Shown: positions 25,503 to 34,504 of the stretch, piece after piece
Layout: the number at the start of each line of letters is the position of its first letter
Position numbering within the stretch: the first letter of the stretch is position 1
NCBI GenBank assembly: GCA_003480425.1
Contig: QUJA01000026.1
Location: 1 to 39,465, forward strand
Length of the DNA stretch: 39,465 nt
Source of the DNA: Firmicutes bacterium AM31-12AC
GTDB lineage: Bacteria; Bacillota; Clostridia; Lachnospirales; Lachnospiraceae
Reading direction: 5' to 3'
Notes under the pieces: generated by a model
Seen by the model: the letters and a program-made list of their open reading frames with translations, nothing else
What the model was told of the DNA's origin: nothing
Database searches by the model: none
Translations under genes and position numbers: made by a program

Positions 25503-27179
25503 ATGAAAACACTCAATCCTAACCGGAACGATTTGAAAAAAATTGCCGCTACGCGTGTTCCAGAACTTTTGTATCAAAGCGAATATTCTTTTGTCGGTTT
25601 AATTGACCTTAATCATCATACGATCAGCAGATGTCGTCTTGATGCTAAGTCCGGTGAAGATTTTCTTACTTCCACTGATTCTTACGAACGGATTTGTGAA
25701 TTGATGAAGCGTCTTCATATTTCCCCGGCAGATTATGATTATTTTGATTCTCATAGTCCTCTGACAAAGGTCAAACACGCTTTGGACACACAGGGCAATT
25801 ACTGTTATACCCTGCATCATGTTAAAAATAATAAAGAGCTGATTGTACGCTACAATTTTGTTTATTTTGATAAAGAACAACAGCTTGTTTTAAGCACAAT
25901 CCAGGATATCAGCTATCTTGCTTATCAGGATTTTTTAACCGGCGATTTGAATCGTGTTGGATTTTACCACGTCGTTTCGAATATTATTAAAAATGACCCT
26001 CACAATGACAAGTTTTCTCTTCTTTTTATTGACTTCAAGGAATTTAAAGCATTGAATGAGATTCTTGGATTTGAGGGTGGCGATGCGTTTCTCCATCATT
26101 TTCATAATAAGCTTCGGAATTGCTTCTTGCATCCAATTGCTGCTGCAAGACTGACTTCCGATCATTTTGTCTGTCTTATAGAACGTAAATATCTGGACTA
26201 TGAACAATTGACAAAGCTTTTAAAGCAATCCTTCACATATCATGATAAAACTATTCTTATTTTTGCGAAATGTGGTATTTATCATATTCATGACCGGCAT
26301 GTTTCTGTAAATGGAATGTGTGATCGTGCCCATCTGGCATGTCAGCATATTGAGAACGAATATTTACAGCCTTATGCCATCTATGATTTGAAGATGAAGG
26401 AAATCTATATGGCACAGTCCCAGATTCGACGCAATATCGGACAGGCTTTGGAAAATAATGAATTACAGGTGTACTATCAGCCAATCTTTAGTGCTGCAAC
26501 AGATAAGATTGTCGGCGCAGAAGCTCTGATTCGCTGGATTCACCCGGAAAAAGGGATGATTTCCCCAGACGTTTTCATTCCTACGCTTGAAAAAAATGGG
26601 CATATTTCGGTATTAGATAAATTTGTATCTGACATGATTTCACTCTTTCTGCACCGGCGTCATGATGCCGGCAAAAAGGTAGTTCCGATTTCTATGAATA
26701 TTTCACGGATGGATTTTTATGATCCTGATATGTTAAGTGCACTTGTAGATGAGTTTTCAAACGACGAATTTCTTTGTTCACATAAGATGTTAGAGCTTAC
26801 TGAAAGCGCTTATATTTCTATTAACAATCTGGATTTGCATCCTTTGAGAAAGATTCAGAATCAAAATGTACGCATTTTATTAGATGACTTTGGAAGTGGA
26901 TTTTCTTCTTTCAGCACGATCACAGACTATGATTTTAACATTTTAAAACTGGATATGGAATTTGTACGTTCTATTGGGAAGAATCCAAAAATTGAAGCTG
27001 TCCTGCACACCATCATTTCCATGGCTCACGAACTTGGCATTAAGGTCATTGCCGAAGGTGCTGAAACCAACGAGCAGGTAAACTTCTTAAAATCTGTGAA
27101 CTGCGATTTTATACAGGGATATTATTATTCCAAGCCGGTCCCACAAGATGTTTTTGAGAAGATGTTAGATGAGCTATAA
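25503..27179 (+). CDS. EAL-domain c-di-GMP phosphodiesterase with degenerate GGDEF domain
   Basis: The 558-residue protein has an N-terminal PAS-like sensory part (about 1-140), a GGDEF-fold domain (LAYQDFLTGDLNRVGFYHVV, FSLLFIDFKEFKALNE) in which the signature GGDEF position reads TSDHF, so cyclase activity is not expected, and a complete EAL domain from about 305. The latter has EALIRWIHPEKG, MNISRMDF, ELTESAY, LDDFGSGFSSF, LKLDMEFV, AEGAETNEQ and the Q of FIQGYYYSKPV, i.e. all usual metal and catalytic residues. It should hydrolyse c-di-GMP in the cytoplasm, perhaps with GTP sensing by the dead GGDEF. No transmembrane helix is visible. ATG 25503 is preferred over 25494 because AGGGGG is ten bases upstream of it and directly abuts the earlier one. 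Confidence 0.92.
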   Translation: MKTLNPNRNDLKKIAATRVPELLYQSEYSFVGLIDLNHHTISRCRLDAKSGEDFLTSTDSYERICELMKRLHISPADYDYFDSHSPLTKVKHALDTQGNYCYTLHHVKNNKELIVRYNFVYFDKEQQLVLSTIQDISYLAYQDFLTGDLNRVGFYHVVSNIIKNDPHNDKFSLLFIDFKEFKALNEILGFEGGDAFLHHFHNKLRNCFLHPIAAARLTSDHFVCLIERKYLDYEQLTKLLKQSFTYHDKTILIFAKCGIYHIHDRHVSVNGMCDRAHLACQHIENEYLQPYAIYDLKMKEIYMAQSQIRRNIGQALENNELQVYYQPIFSAATDKIVGAEALIRWIHPEKGMISPDVFIPTLEKNGHISVLDKFVSDMISLFLHRRHDAGKKVVPISMNISRMDFYDPDMLSALVDEFSNDEFLCSHKMLELTESAYISINNLDLHPLRKIQNQNVRILLDDFGSGFSSFSTITDYDFNILKLDMEFVRSIGKNPKIEAVLHTIISMAHELGIKVIAEGAETNEQVNFLKSVNCDFIQGYYYSKPVPQDVFEKMLDEL

Positions 27180-27207
27180 CAATTCATATTACCTATCCAT
27201 TCTATAC

Positions 27208-27259
27208 AAAAAGTTCTCTTTCGGAAAATGGTTTTCACACTTTCCAAAAGAGAACTTTT
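27208..27259. terminator. Bidirectional terminator between EAL gene and modC
   Basis: AAAAAGTTCTCTTT (27208-27221) pairs with AAAGAGAACTTTT (27247-27259), with GGAAA/TTTCC inside. A and T runs flank both sides, suited to stopping both convergent transcripts. Confidence 0.88.
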
Positions 27260-27282
27260 CATTTGTTTTTGTATTAAAAACG

Positions 27283-28335
27283 TTATTTTAGAAACATTAA
27301 TCTTTCTTCTGCAATCTGGAGATGCTCTGGCAAACCATTTGTCTCAACTACATTTTCCTTCTCTCTCTGTACAAACCAGCAGATAGAAGGTGTCTTCGGA
27401 TTTGCTGGATTTAAATAATACTGATTTTCAAACGGAAGTTCTGACATGCTTTTTAATCGTACCTCTATACAATTTTCTTTTTTTTCTCCCCATATCGGCA
27501 CAAAATCATGTGCACGGTACCCGATGCAGGTGCACCCTTTTGGCACTTCCTTTTTCAGCTGTAATGTAACTCCCCAATCCGGCAAAATAATTTTATTCGG
27601 AGATTCTGTATATTGCATTTCAGCAAAGTTTTTACATCCGGTCAATTTTGCTGCTGCGCGATATTGAGGGTTACTAAAGATTACTTTTGTCTTTCCGGCT
27701 GTGATTACGCTTCCCTGATCCAAAATCAACAGCTCTTCACAAAAGCGATATACTTCGTCACGGCTATGAGAAACCATAATTACTGTTCCTTCGTAATCCT
27801 TCAACATCTCTTCAAGTTCCTGTTGCAAATGGTCTTTCAAAAACACATCCAATGCAGAAAATGGTTCGTCTAACAATATCACATCCGGGCTGTATGCCAT
27901 AATTCTTGCCAGTGCAACCCTTTGTTGCTGTCCTCCTGAAAGTTGTCCGGGCAGACGTTTTAATAATTCCTGTATCTGAAATTTTTCTGCCATCTCCCTG
28001 ACTCGATTTTCTTTTTCCTGCTTACTTCCTTTTAATCCCGCCGCAATATTTTGAGCTACCGTCATCGTTGGAAATAATGCATAGTTTTGAAATAAATATC
28101 CTATTTTTCTTTTCTGTGGCTTTAAATTCACTTTATTTTTGGAATCAAACAGTACATGTTCGCCAATCTGGATTTTTCCTTCTGTCGGAGTTTCAATCCC
28201 GGCAATGCTTTTCAATGTCATACTTTTTCCGCAACCGGAAGCGCCCAGAATCCCAATTCTTTTTGATGTGCTTTCAAACTTTACATTCAACTCAAACTCC
28301 CCGAGCTTTTTCTGGACATCTACACTTATTGCCAT
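27283..28335 (-). CDS. modC: Molybdate/tungstate ABC transporter ATPase ModC
   Basis: The protein of about 350 residues starts MAISVDVQKKLGEFELNVKF, has Walker A GILGASGCGKSMT, Q-loop FQNYALFPT, signature [14 protein letters not shown], Walker B VILLDEPFSALD and switch VSHSRDEVYRF. The C-terminal third (about 230-350) is a regulatory-type extension. The weak FELNVKFES lead-in and its place after modB identify it as the molybdate/tungstate importer rather than a generic ATPase. The start is taken at 28335, with AAGGAG seven bases before it; a longer frame to 28380 lacks a good site. Oxyanion specificity cannot be read from the ATPase. Confidence 0.92.
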   Translation of the reverse strand: MAISVDVQKKLGEFELNVKFESTSKRIGILGASGCGKSMTLKSIAGIETPTEGKIQIGEHVLFDSKNKVNLKPQKRKIGYLFQNYALFPTMTVAQNIAAGLKGSKQEKENRVREMAEKFQIQELLKRLPGQLSGGQQQRVALARIMAYSPDVILLDEPFSALDVFLKDHLQQELEEMLKDYEGTVIMVSHSRDEVYRFCEELLILDQGSVITAGKTKVIFSNPQYRAAAKLTGCKNFAEMQYTESPNKIILPDWGVTLQLKKEVPKGCTCIGYRAHDFVPIWGEKKENCIEVRLKSMSELPFENQYYLNPANPKTPSICWFVQREKENVVETNGLPEHLQIAEERLMFLK

Positions 28336-28386
28336 TTTTTGTCTCCTTTTTATTAGCGTTTCGTCTGTTTTACTTTTCACCTGGAT

Positions 28387-29091
28387 TTACCAGCGTTTGA
28401 CTTGTTTCATTTTCTTACCTGCAATTATGTTCATTAACACAACAATTCCAAATGCGATTGCCATCACAATTGCAACCCACACTCCGGCTGTCAGGTAATC
28501 TCCGTCTTGAATGACCATTGCAATCTTCTGTGAAATGGTTCCTGTCTTTCCGGGAATATTTCCGGCAAGCATCGATGTTGCACCGTATTCGCCAAGTGCC
28601 CTTGCAAATGTAAGGATTGTTCCGGATGCAATTCCCGGTCCGGCAGTCGGGATGACTACCCTCCAAAATATTTTCAAATCGGACATTCCAAGTGTTCTTC
28701 CCGCATAAACAAGATTTACATCGATTTGTTCAAAGGCCGCTCTTGCATTTCGATACATCAATGGAAATGCAATCACTGTCGCTGCAATTATGCAGCCAAG
28801 CCAGCTCTGAACAACCTTAATATCAAACGTTTCATATAAGAAGATTCCAAACGGACGACGTCTGCTAAATATAAGTAGCAGGAAAAATCCCGCTACTGTC
28901 GGAGGCAAAACCATCGGAAGCGTCAGGATGCCATCCAGCACTGCTTTTACTCCAGGTGATGCTTTTACAATTTTACGTGCAGCAAAAATACCTAAAAAGA
29001 AGGAGAATATCGTTGCTACAATTCCTGTTTTTAATGAAATCCATAACGGACTCCAGTCTAATGTCTTGATGACCTCTATCACTGCTTCCAT
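28387..29091 (-). CDS. modB: Molybdate/tungstate ABC transporter permease ModB
   Basis: The 234-residue protein starts MEAVIEVIKTLDWSPLWISLKTGIVATIFSF and has five hydrophobic segments with the ModB signature LPPTVAGFFLLLIFSRRRPFG and the EAA loop GRTLGMSDLKIFWRVVIPTAGPGI, ending before ALGEYGATSMLAGNIPGKT. It forms the membrane channel partnered with ModC. The start (29091) follows AAAGGAAA at five to six bases; an earlier in-frame ATG at 29133 has no clear site. The gap to modC is 51 bases. Confidence 0.94.
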   Translation of the reverse strand: MEAVIEVIKTLDWSPLWISLKTGIVATIFSFFLGIFAARKIVKASPGVKAVLDGILTLPMVLPPTVAGFFLLLIFSRRRPFGIFLYETFDIKVVQSWLGCIIAATVIAFPLMYRNARAAFEQIDVNLVYAGRTLGMSDLKIFWRVVIPTAGPGIASGTILTFARALGEYGATSMLAGNIPGKTGTISQKIAMVIQDGDYLTAGVWVAIVMAIAFGIVVLMNIIAGKKMKQVKRW

Positions 29092-29177
29092 GTTTTTCCT
29101 TTCTGATGAGCATCCGCTATCAGCAAATGCCATCTTTTTCTGATTTTTTGTTTATTCTTCTGAGCGAAATATACTGC

Positions 29178-30067
29178 TTATTCTACGTTTGTATCAAAAT
29201 AGTATGAATCAAATACTGCTTTTGCTGCATCTGATGTGATAAATTTGATAAAATCATCAGCAGCTTTGTTTTGTACTTCATCGGCTTCGTCATTCCAAAC
29301 GCGTGCGATTGGATAGATTACATTTCCTGTCAGATCGTAGCTTACTTTCTGAAGAATATCCAGTTTGTCTTCATATCCATATGTATCTGAGAAATATGTT
29401 GTTCCTACTTCGCAAGAACCTTCTACAACTGCTGCAAGTACTTTACTTACGTTATCCTGCTCGCTGATCTCGACTCCACCTAAAGCATCTGAAATTTCCT
29501 GTGTTGTGATTGTTGATACATCATCTACTTTATTTAATGTTCCAATGTTTACAAGTGCCTGACGAGTATATTTGCCAACCGGAACGCTTCCGCCTGCCAG
29601 AGCGATGCTGCTTGCTTCGTTTAAGTTCTCAAGTCCTGTGACCTTTGTACCACTATCTTTTAATGATACTACAACTACCTGGTTATTTACAACATTTGCA
29701 CGAGTTCCATCTACTACAAGTCCGTCTTTTTCCAGCTGGTCCATCTGTTTCTGAGCTGCTGAGAAGAAAATATCACATTCGTAACCTTCTTCAATCTGTG
29801 TCAGCAGTGTTCCTGAACTATCTGCGTTGTATGTGATTTTTACTTCTGGATGTTCTTTGTTGTATTCTTCTGCAAGCTCTGTCATAACTGTGTTTAAGCT
29901 GGCTGCGATAAATACCTGGATTTCTGTTTCTTCGGCATCATCTGTTTTTGTTGTCTCTTCTGTTTTTGTTTCTTCTTTCGTATCTTTCGAATCTGAGCTT
30001 CCTCCACATCCTACAAGTCCTACTACCATGCTGACGCAAGCATCATTGCTAAAATTCTTTTTTTCAT
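29178..30067 (-). pseudogene. modA: Molybdate/tungstate-binding lipoprotein ModA, signal peptide frameshifted
   Basis: The mature part is a clear ModA: VFIAASLNTVMTELAEEYNKEHPEVKITYNADSSGTLLTQIEEGYECDIFFSAAQKQMDQL. The signal peptide starts at ATG 30067 (AAGGAGG seven bases upstream) and reads MKKRILAMMLASA, then breaks near 30027-30031; one more base gives AMVVGLVGCGGSSD, with a lipobox cysteine. Without the correction the start would be inside the signal and export would fail. Length with correction is about 296 residues. A threonine- and glutamate-rich linker (KDTKEETKTEETTKTDDAEE) follows the lipid-modified cysteine. A sequence error is likely. Confidence 0.9.
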
Positions 30068-30102
30068 CCTATTCCTCCTTGATGACTTTTTGTAAATATT
30101 TG

Positions 30103-30141
30103 TTGCACGCGAATGTTTTTTTCAAACTATTCGCTATGCAA
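30103..30141 (-). promoter_or_regulatory. Inverted repeat in the modA leader
   Basis: TTGCA.GCGAAT and ATTCGC..TGCAA half-sites flank 13 AT-rich bases, starting 36 bases upstream of the modA ATG. It could be an operator for a ModE/TunR-type regulator or an mRNA hairpin. I do not recognise the exact motif. Confidence 0.4.
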
Positions 30142-30142
30142 A

Positions 30143-30172
30143 ATAGAAAGCAGTTAGGGCGCTGCTTCTATT
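30143..30172 (-). terminator. Possible terminator between MOSC-Mog gene and modA
   Basis: On the minus strand AATAGAAGCAG and CTGCTTTCTATT pair with one bulged base around an 8-base loop, followed by TTTTG. The U-tract is short, so it may be partial. Confidence 0.5.
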
Positions 30173-30187
30173 TACAATCATTTCCAT

Positions 30188-30402
30188 ACCTCGCTAAGCG
30201 TGTTCTTCACGCGGTAACACTCCGAGCAGCGGCTCGAAACTACCTCGCCTGCTGCCGTAGTGTACGGTAACGCTAAGCTCGAAAAGACCTCGCTAAGCGT
30301 TATTCTTCACGCGGTAACACTCCGAACAGCGGCTCGAAACTACCTCGCCTGCTGTCGTAGTGTACGGTAACGCTAAGCTCGAAAGTACCTCGCTAAGCGT
30401 TA
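30188..30402. repeat. 99-100-bp tandem repeat with internal hairpins
   Basis: Units beginning ACCTCGCTAAGCGT start at 30188, 30287 and 30387 (the third truncated). Each contains GCGTG-TTCTT-CACGC-like and GAGC-AGCG-GCTC hairpins and is GC-richer than its surroundings. The last copy overlaps the 3' end of the MOSC-Mog gene, supplying its last two codons and stop. It looks like a REP/BIME-type intergenic element. Confidence 0.85.
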
Positions 30403-31337
30403 CCGCATTCTCCATCTGTTCCGCGAAGGATTCCAAGGCCATGTCCCAGTGCCGGAAGGATGTATTCTAAGCTCTCTTTTACTGCTTTTGGACTTCCCGG
30501 CAGGTTGATGATCAATGTTTTCTTTCTGATTCCAGCTACAGCTCTGCTAAGCATTGCGCGATTTGTAATACTTAAGGAATAGTGTCTCATTGCCTCAGCA
30601 ATACCCGGTGCCATCTTGTCGCAGACAGCGATTGTTGCTTCTGGTGTTACGTCTCTTTCTGCGAATCCGGTTCCACCTGTTGTAAATACTACATTAATCT
30701 GTCTTTGGTCTGCCAGTCTGCAAAGTTGTCTTTCTATCTTTGCTTTTTCATCCGGCAAAATCATTTTTTCTATAATCTGATATTTAGAGTCTGTACATTC
30801 TTCTAATATCTGCTGAATCATCGGACCGCTTTTATCTTCACGGTCTCCTGCATAACCTTTATCACTTAATGTAACAATCGCTGCGGTAAATGGTCTGTCT
30901 TTTGGCAGTGGTAACTGAATGACTTCATCACCTGGTTTTATCACGCCGCCTTTTATAATTTCTGTAAATATGCCTTCACGTGGCATGATGCAATCGCCCA
31001 TCTTTTTGTAAATTTCACAGTGACTATGACAATCTTTTCCTATCTGTGTTAACTCTAAAATTGCTTCTCCCACCTGAAATCTTGTTCCAACCGGAATTGT
31101 TCGAAGATCAAATCCTTCTACAAGAATATTTTCTCCAAAGGCACCGTAATCAATTTCTGCACCTTTTTTCTGGAACTCATCAAACTTTTCAAATGAAAGC
31201 AAACTTACCTGACGATGCCATTTCCCTGCATGTGCATCTCCTTCAATTCCCCAGTTTTCTTTTAAGACTGCAGATTCAATACTGTGCTTCTGCGTTCCTT
31301 TTTTTTCACTAATGCAAATTGCAATTATCTTTCCCAT
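30393..31337 (-). CDS. MOSC domain-MogA/MoaB fusion protein
   Basis: The 314-residue protein joins two Moco-related domains. Residues about 1-145 form a MOSC domain (GIEGDAHAGKWHRQVSLLS, GAFGENILVEGFDL, LTQIGKDCHSHCEIYKKMGDCIMPREGIFTE, with the conserved cysteine). Residues about 150-310 form a MogA/MoaB domain (AAIVTLSDKGYAGDREDKSGPMI, VVFTTGGTGFAERDVTPEAT, LIINLPGSPKAVKESLEYILPAL), which adenylylates molybdopterin before metal insertion. The ATG at 31337 is preferred (GGTGG eight bases upstream); an in-frame TTG overlaps the moaA stop. The stop codon and last residues lie inside the 99-bp repeat. Fusion of these domains is recurrent in Clostridia. Confidence 0.92.
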   Translation of the reverse strand: MGKIIAICISEKKGTQKHSIESAVLKENWGIEGDAHAGKWHRQVSLLSFEKFDEFQKKGAEIDYGAFGENILVEGFDLRTIPVGTRFQVGEAILELTQIGKDCHSHCEIYKKMGDCIMPREGIFTEIIKGGVIKPGDEVIQLPLPKDRPFTAAIVTLSDKGYAGDREDKSGPMIQQILEECTDSKYQIIEKMILPDEKAKIERQLCRLADQRQINVVFTTGGTGFAERDVTPEATIAVCDKMAPGIAEAMRHYSLSITNRAMLSRAVAGIRKKTLIINLPGSPKAVKESLEYILPALGHGLGILRGTDGECGNA

Positions 31338-31339
31338 TT

Positions 31340-32329
31340 TCAACCACCTATTTGTATCATATCTTTCTTTTCTGTAATATCATCCAAATGCTCAAAACAA
31401 TGTTGTTCTGGTTTTTCCAATATTGCTGTCTCTAATCTTTGCTTCAGCATTCTCTTCATATCTTCTGTTCCGATTTTTTCTCCGGAATCTCTTAGGATTT
31501 CTTTTAGATTATAAGATTTCCCATAACATAAACACGGCTTAATCATCCCCTGTGATGTCAGACGTATTCTATTGCATTTATCACAAAATTTCCCATGTAT
31601 CGCACTGATAAATCCGATGCTTCCTTTAAATCCCGGTATGTGATAATATGTTGCCGGTCCATTTCCATGAACTCTTGTATCCTCTTCTAAATCCGGGTAT
31701 ATTTCCCTGATTTTTTTCTGGATATCTTCATTATATATTGTTTCAAATTGTTTCCCGTAACCAATTGGCATCATCTCGATAAAACGTACATCAATTGGCT
31801 GGTCTTTCGCCAAGCCGATCAGCTGCCCCCATTCCGCATCGTTTTGCTCTTTTTGTAATACGCTGTTAATCTTAACCCGTATCCCGGCTTCTACCGCTGC
31901 CTGAATTCCCTCTAACACATGCTCTAATTTATCTTTTCCTGTAATTTCTTCATAATTACATCTACTCAACGTATCAAGACTGATATTCACTGCATCCAGC
32001 CCATTTTCGCAAAGCTCTGACATCTGCTGTGCCAAAAGTATTCCATTCGTCGTCAGTGTCACCTCTTCAATTCCCGGTATTTGTTTTATTCGGCCAATGA
32101 GTGCAGTACATCCCCTACGTACCAACGGCTCTCCGCCGGTAATTTTTATTTTTTTTATCCCCAGTTCTGCCGCCGCACAACAAATTTCTTCTATTTCTTC
32201 AAAAGAAAGAAGGTCTGACATTGACACCAGATCAACCCCATCCGGCATACAGTATCGGCAACGAAGATTGCAACGGTCAGTAATGGATATTCTCATGTAT
32301 TCAATTGTTCGTCCATATCCGTCAATCAT
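31340..32329 (-). CDS. moaA: GTP 3',8-cyclase MoaA
   Basis: The 329-residue radical-SAM enzyme carries CNLRCRYC for the N-terminal 4Fe-4S cluster and SAM, KITGGEPLVR, the strand TLTTNG, SLDT, and the C-terminal cluster motif CDKCNRIRLTSQGMIKPCLCY. It ends in Gly-Gly, the conserved tail that reaches into the active site. It makes 3',8-cyclo-7,8-dihydro-GTP, the first step of molybdopterin synthesis. ATG 32329 has GGGGAAGG upstream and gives the normal MIDGYGRTIEYMRISIT beginning. The stop is two bases before the next gene's ATG. No moaC is present in the window. Confidence 0.97.
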   Translation of the reverse strand: MIDGYGRTIEYMRISITDRCNLRCRYCMPDGVDLVSMSDLLSFEEIEEICCAAAELGIKKIKITGGEPLVRRGCTALIGRIKQIPGIEEVTLTTNGILLAQQMSELCENGLDAVNISLDTLSRCNYEEITGKDKLEHVLEGIQAAVEAGIRVKINSVLQKEQNDAEWGQLIGLAKDQPIDVRFIEMMPIGYGKQFETIYNEDIQKKIREIYPDLEEDTRVHGNGPATYYHIPGFKGSIGFISAIHGKFCDKCNRIRLTSQGMIKPCLCYGKSYNLKEILRDSGEKIGTEDMKRMLKQRLETAILEKPEQHCFEHLDDITEKKDMIQIGG

Positions 32330-32398
32330 TGTCCTTCCCCTTCTACACATCTCTTGTTTTCATGTTGCCAGCCTGCTTCTTACTTGCCTGCATTTCCT

Positions 32399-33417
32399 TT
32401 ATTTTCCGAATCCGCAATTTGGAAATGTACAGACCGGGCAAGACAGACACAATCCACCTTCGCCAAGTGTATCTATATCTTCTTTTGTTACTTTCTCGCC
32501 TGTCATCAGTCTTGGTAATACAAGGTCAAATATTGTTCGCTTTGCATACATTACGCATCCCGGAAGTCCAAGTACAGGAATTGTCTCATTATAATAGGAA
32601 AGCAAGAACATTGCTCCCGGTAATACCGGTGCTCCGTAAGTCTCGACCTTTGCACCTGAATTACGGATTGCCAACGGTGTCTTATCGTCTGGATCTACGC
32701 TCATTCCGCCTGTACAGATAATCATGTCTGCGCCTTCATCGAGCAATTCGCGGATATAACCTGTAATACGCTCCGGGTTATCGTCACTTACACGATGTCC
32801 GATGATCTCGGTATCAAATTCTGCTAATTTTTCTTTGATAACCGGTGTAAATGTATCTTCGATACGCCCATGATACACTTCATTTCCAGTCGTTACAATT
32901 CCAACTTTTTTGTGTAAATATTTACGTAGCTCAAAAATCTGCCCCTCACCGCCAGCTTCTTTTGCTTGCTCCATCTTTTCTTTCTCGATTACAAGCGGGA
33001 TAATACGCATCCCCGCGAGCTTATCACCTTTCTTCACCGGAAAATTGCCATGTCTGCTGGCAATCATCATTTCACCGAGACTGTTAATGCGATTTAATTT
33101 TTCTGTATCTACTTTTAATACGCCATCACACTCTGCAATCAGTTCAATCTTTCCTTCTTTAATCTGAGATGGAGCCATGTTATCATTCTTACACATGTCA
33201 TAAAGCACCAGTGCTGCATCATTTTCATGAAGCATATTTTCATTATTCTCCCAGATATAAATGTGGTCCTTTCCGACACTTAACAATACCGGAATGTCTT
33301 CTTCCCGGATAATATGCCCTTTGCGAAATACAGCATCTTTTGTTACGCCTTTGATGATCTGTGTGATATCATGGCATAAATCTGACCTACTGCATCCTCT
33401 GTCTTCATTAATTTCAT
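32399..33417 (-). pseudogene. MoeA-like molybdopterin-binding protein, frameshifted near the N-terminus
   Basis: From ATG 33417 (AGGGGA upstream) the protein begins MKLMKTEDAVGQI and breaks at a three-T run near 33378-33380; one more T gives LCHDITQIIKGVTKDAVFRKGHII and joins the long frame. The corrected protein is about 339 residues. It has the MoCF-biosynthesis fold core (VGIVTTGNEVYHGRI, ADMIICTGGMSVDPDDKTPLAI, PGAMFLLSYYNETIPVLGLPGCVMYAKRT) and a cysteine-rich tail (CLSCPVCTFPNCGFGK) that MoeA lacks. It probably binds molybdopterin or inserts metal, and may have a specialised role. It heads the operon with moaA and the MOSC-Mog gene. The single-base loss looks like an error. Confidence 0.82.
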
Positions 33418-33448
33418 AATTATTCCCCTTTTAATACGTCGTTTATTA

Positions 33449-33476
33449 TTTTTTTACTAATCGCATAGTAAAAAAA
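33449..33476 (-). promoter_or_regulatory. Perfect inverted repeat upstream of the Mo-cofactor operon
   Basis: TTTTTTTACTA - six bases - TAGTAAAAAAA, exact over 11 bp, 32 bases before the operon's first ATG. On the minus strand it overlaps the zone where -35/-10 elements would lie (TTGAAA just upstream). An operator is more likely than a terminator because no gene ends here in the right direction. Confidence 0.45.
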
Positions 33477-33485
33477 TTTTAATTT

Positions 33486-33535
33486 CAAAAAAGAGCTTGT
33501 CAGCCTTTTCAGGAAAGGTTGCCAAACTCTTTTTT
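33486..33535 (-). terminator. Terminator after glcT
   Basis: AAAAAAGAGTTTGGCA and TGACAAGCTCTTTTTT (minus strand) form a long stem with an inner CCTTT/AAAGG hairpin, followed by a six-T run. It ends the ptsG-glcT unit 67 bases after the glcT stop. Confidence 0.85.
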
Positions 33536-33601
33536 AGCTTCTCTAATCTTTTTTCAGATTATCACATTTTGCATATATTGTCAATTAATAAGCAAGGATT
33601 T

Positions 33602-34438
33602 TTAGTTATTTTCACCTGCATTGTATACTCTCTCAATATGCATCGCCAGATATCCGATTTCTCGTTCACCCGGCTGAACGCCGATATTCTCACCCAAATG
33701 GTCGCAGACTGTTGTTGCAATTGCAAATGCTTTTGGGAATTTTATTTCTATATAATCATTGATATTAATCTTAAGTTCTTCACCGCGCAAAAGTCTTGCC
33801 GCCATATATTTCACATGATTCATCAAACGATTATAATCCAGCGTCATAACATCAATTTTTTTGCCCGTTTCTGTCTCTATAATGCTTACACATTCACGAA
33901 CGGTTCGTGCCATCTGCATTGCCACTGATACTTTCTCATCTTCTATCGCAGAATGGACATGCAAGGCTACATAGCCAATCTCATCGTCTCCAATCTCTAT
34001 CTGCATCCTGTCTGATAAAATCTTCTTCAATACAGATGCGACCTGAAATTCCTTATAAAATAGAGCATGTATATCACCTGTCAGGGGATTACTGATCTGT
34101 TCTCCGTTTTTCATCCGTGCAACTGCAAAGGATATATGGTCTGCCAGAGGAAATAAGATTCTCTTGTCAATATTTCCGAAAGTATGCTCTGCTTCTTTGA
34201 GTACTTCATTTGCAATTTCCAAAAATACAGGGTCCACACTTTTAACAAGCGATGCCGCACTCCCTCGTTCTGTATCATTTTTCAATGAATATCTTGTACA
34301 GTCAGAAGGTGCTTCAAATCGTTGACTGACTTTCTTCCCAAATCCAATTCCTTTTCCAAGCAGGACATACTCTTGATTTTCTTCCATCTCTATTGCGATA
34401 ACACCATTGTTATTGAGTACTTTACTCACCCGATACAT
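33602..34438 (-). CDS. glcT: BglG/GlcT-family transcription antiterminator
   Basis: The protein of about 278 residues starts MYRVSKVLNNNGVIAIEMEENQEYVLLGKGIGFGKK, the RNA-binding CAT domain that dimerises on a RAT hairpin. Two PTS regulation domains follow, with the usual phosphorylatable histidines: PRD1 (LADHISFAVARM; EIGYVALHVHSA) and PRD2 (LMNHVKYMAARL; EIGYLAMHIERV). The ATG at 34438 has AGGGGGA nine bases upstream; a 7-codon longer version is possible. Its target is expected to be the RAT at 36956-36984 ahead of ptsG. It lies downstream of ptsG, so its own supply may depend on read-through from that operon. Confidence 0.9.
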   Translation of the reverse strand: MYRVSKVLNNNGVIAIEMEENQEYVLLGKGIGFGKKVSQRFEAPSDCTRYSLKNDTERGSAASLVKSVDPVFLEIANEVLKEAEHTFGNIDKRILFPLADHISFAVARMKNGEQISNPLTGDIHALFYKEFQVASVLKKILSDRMQIEIGDDEIGYVALHVHSAIEDEKVSVAMQMARTVRECVSIIETETGKKIDVMTLDYNRLMNHVKYMAARLLRGEELKININDYIEIKFPKAFAIATTVCDHLGENIGVQPGEREIGYLAMHIERVYNAGENN

Positions 34439-34504
34439 ATAAATATTCCCCCTGACCATTTCATTTCCTAAAGACTAAAAACAGCGTAACAAAATCTCGC
34501 CAAA

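Noticed and set aside
33418..33601. Moco riboswitch upstream of the Mo-cofactor operon
   Set aside because: The gap before the operon holds only the terminator of glcT and a simple inverted repeat; it is too short and lacks the multi-stem Moco RNA layout.
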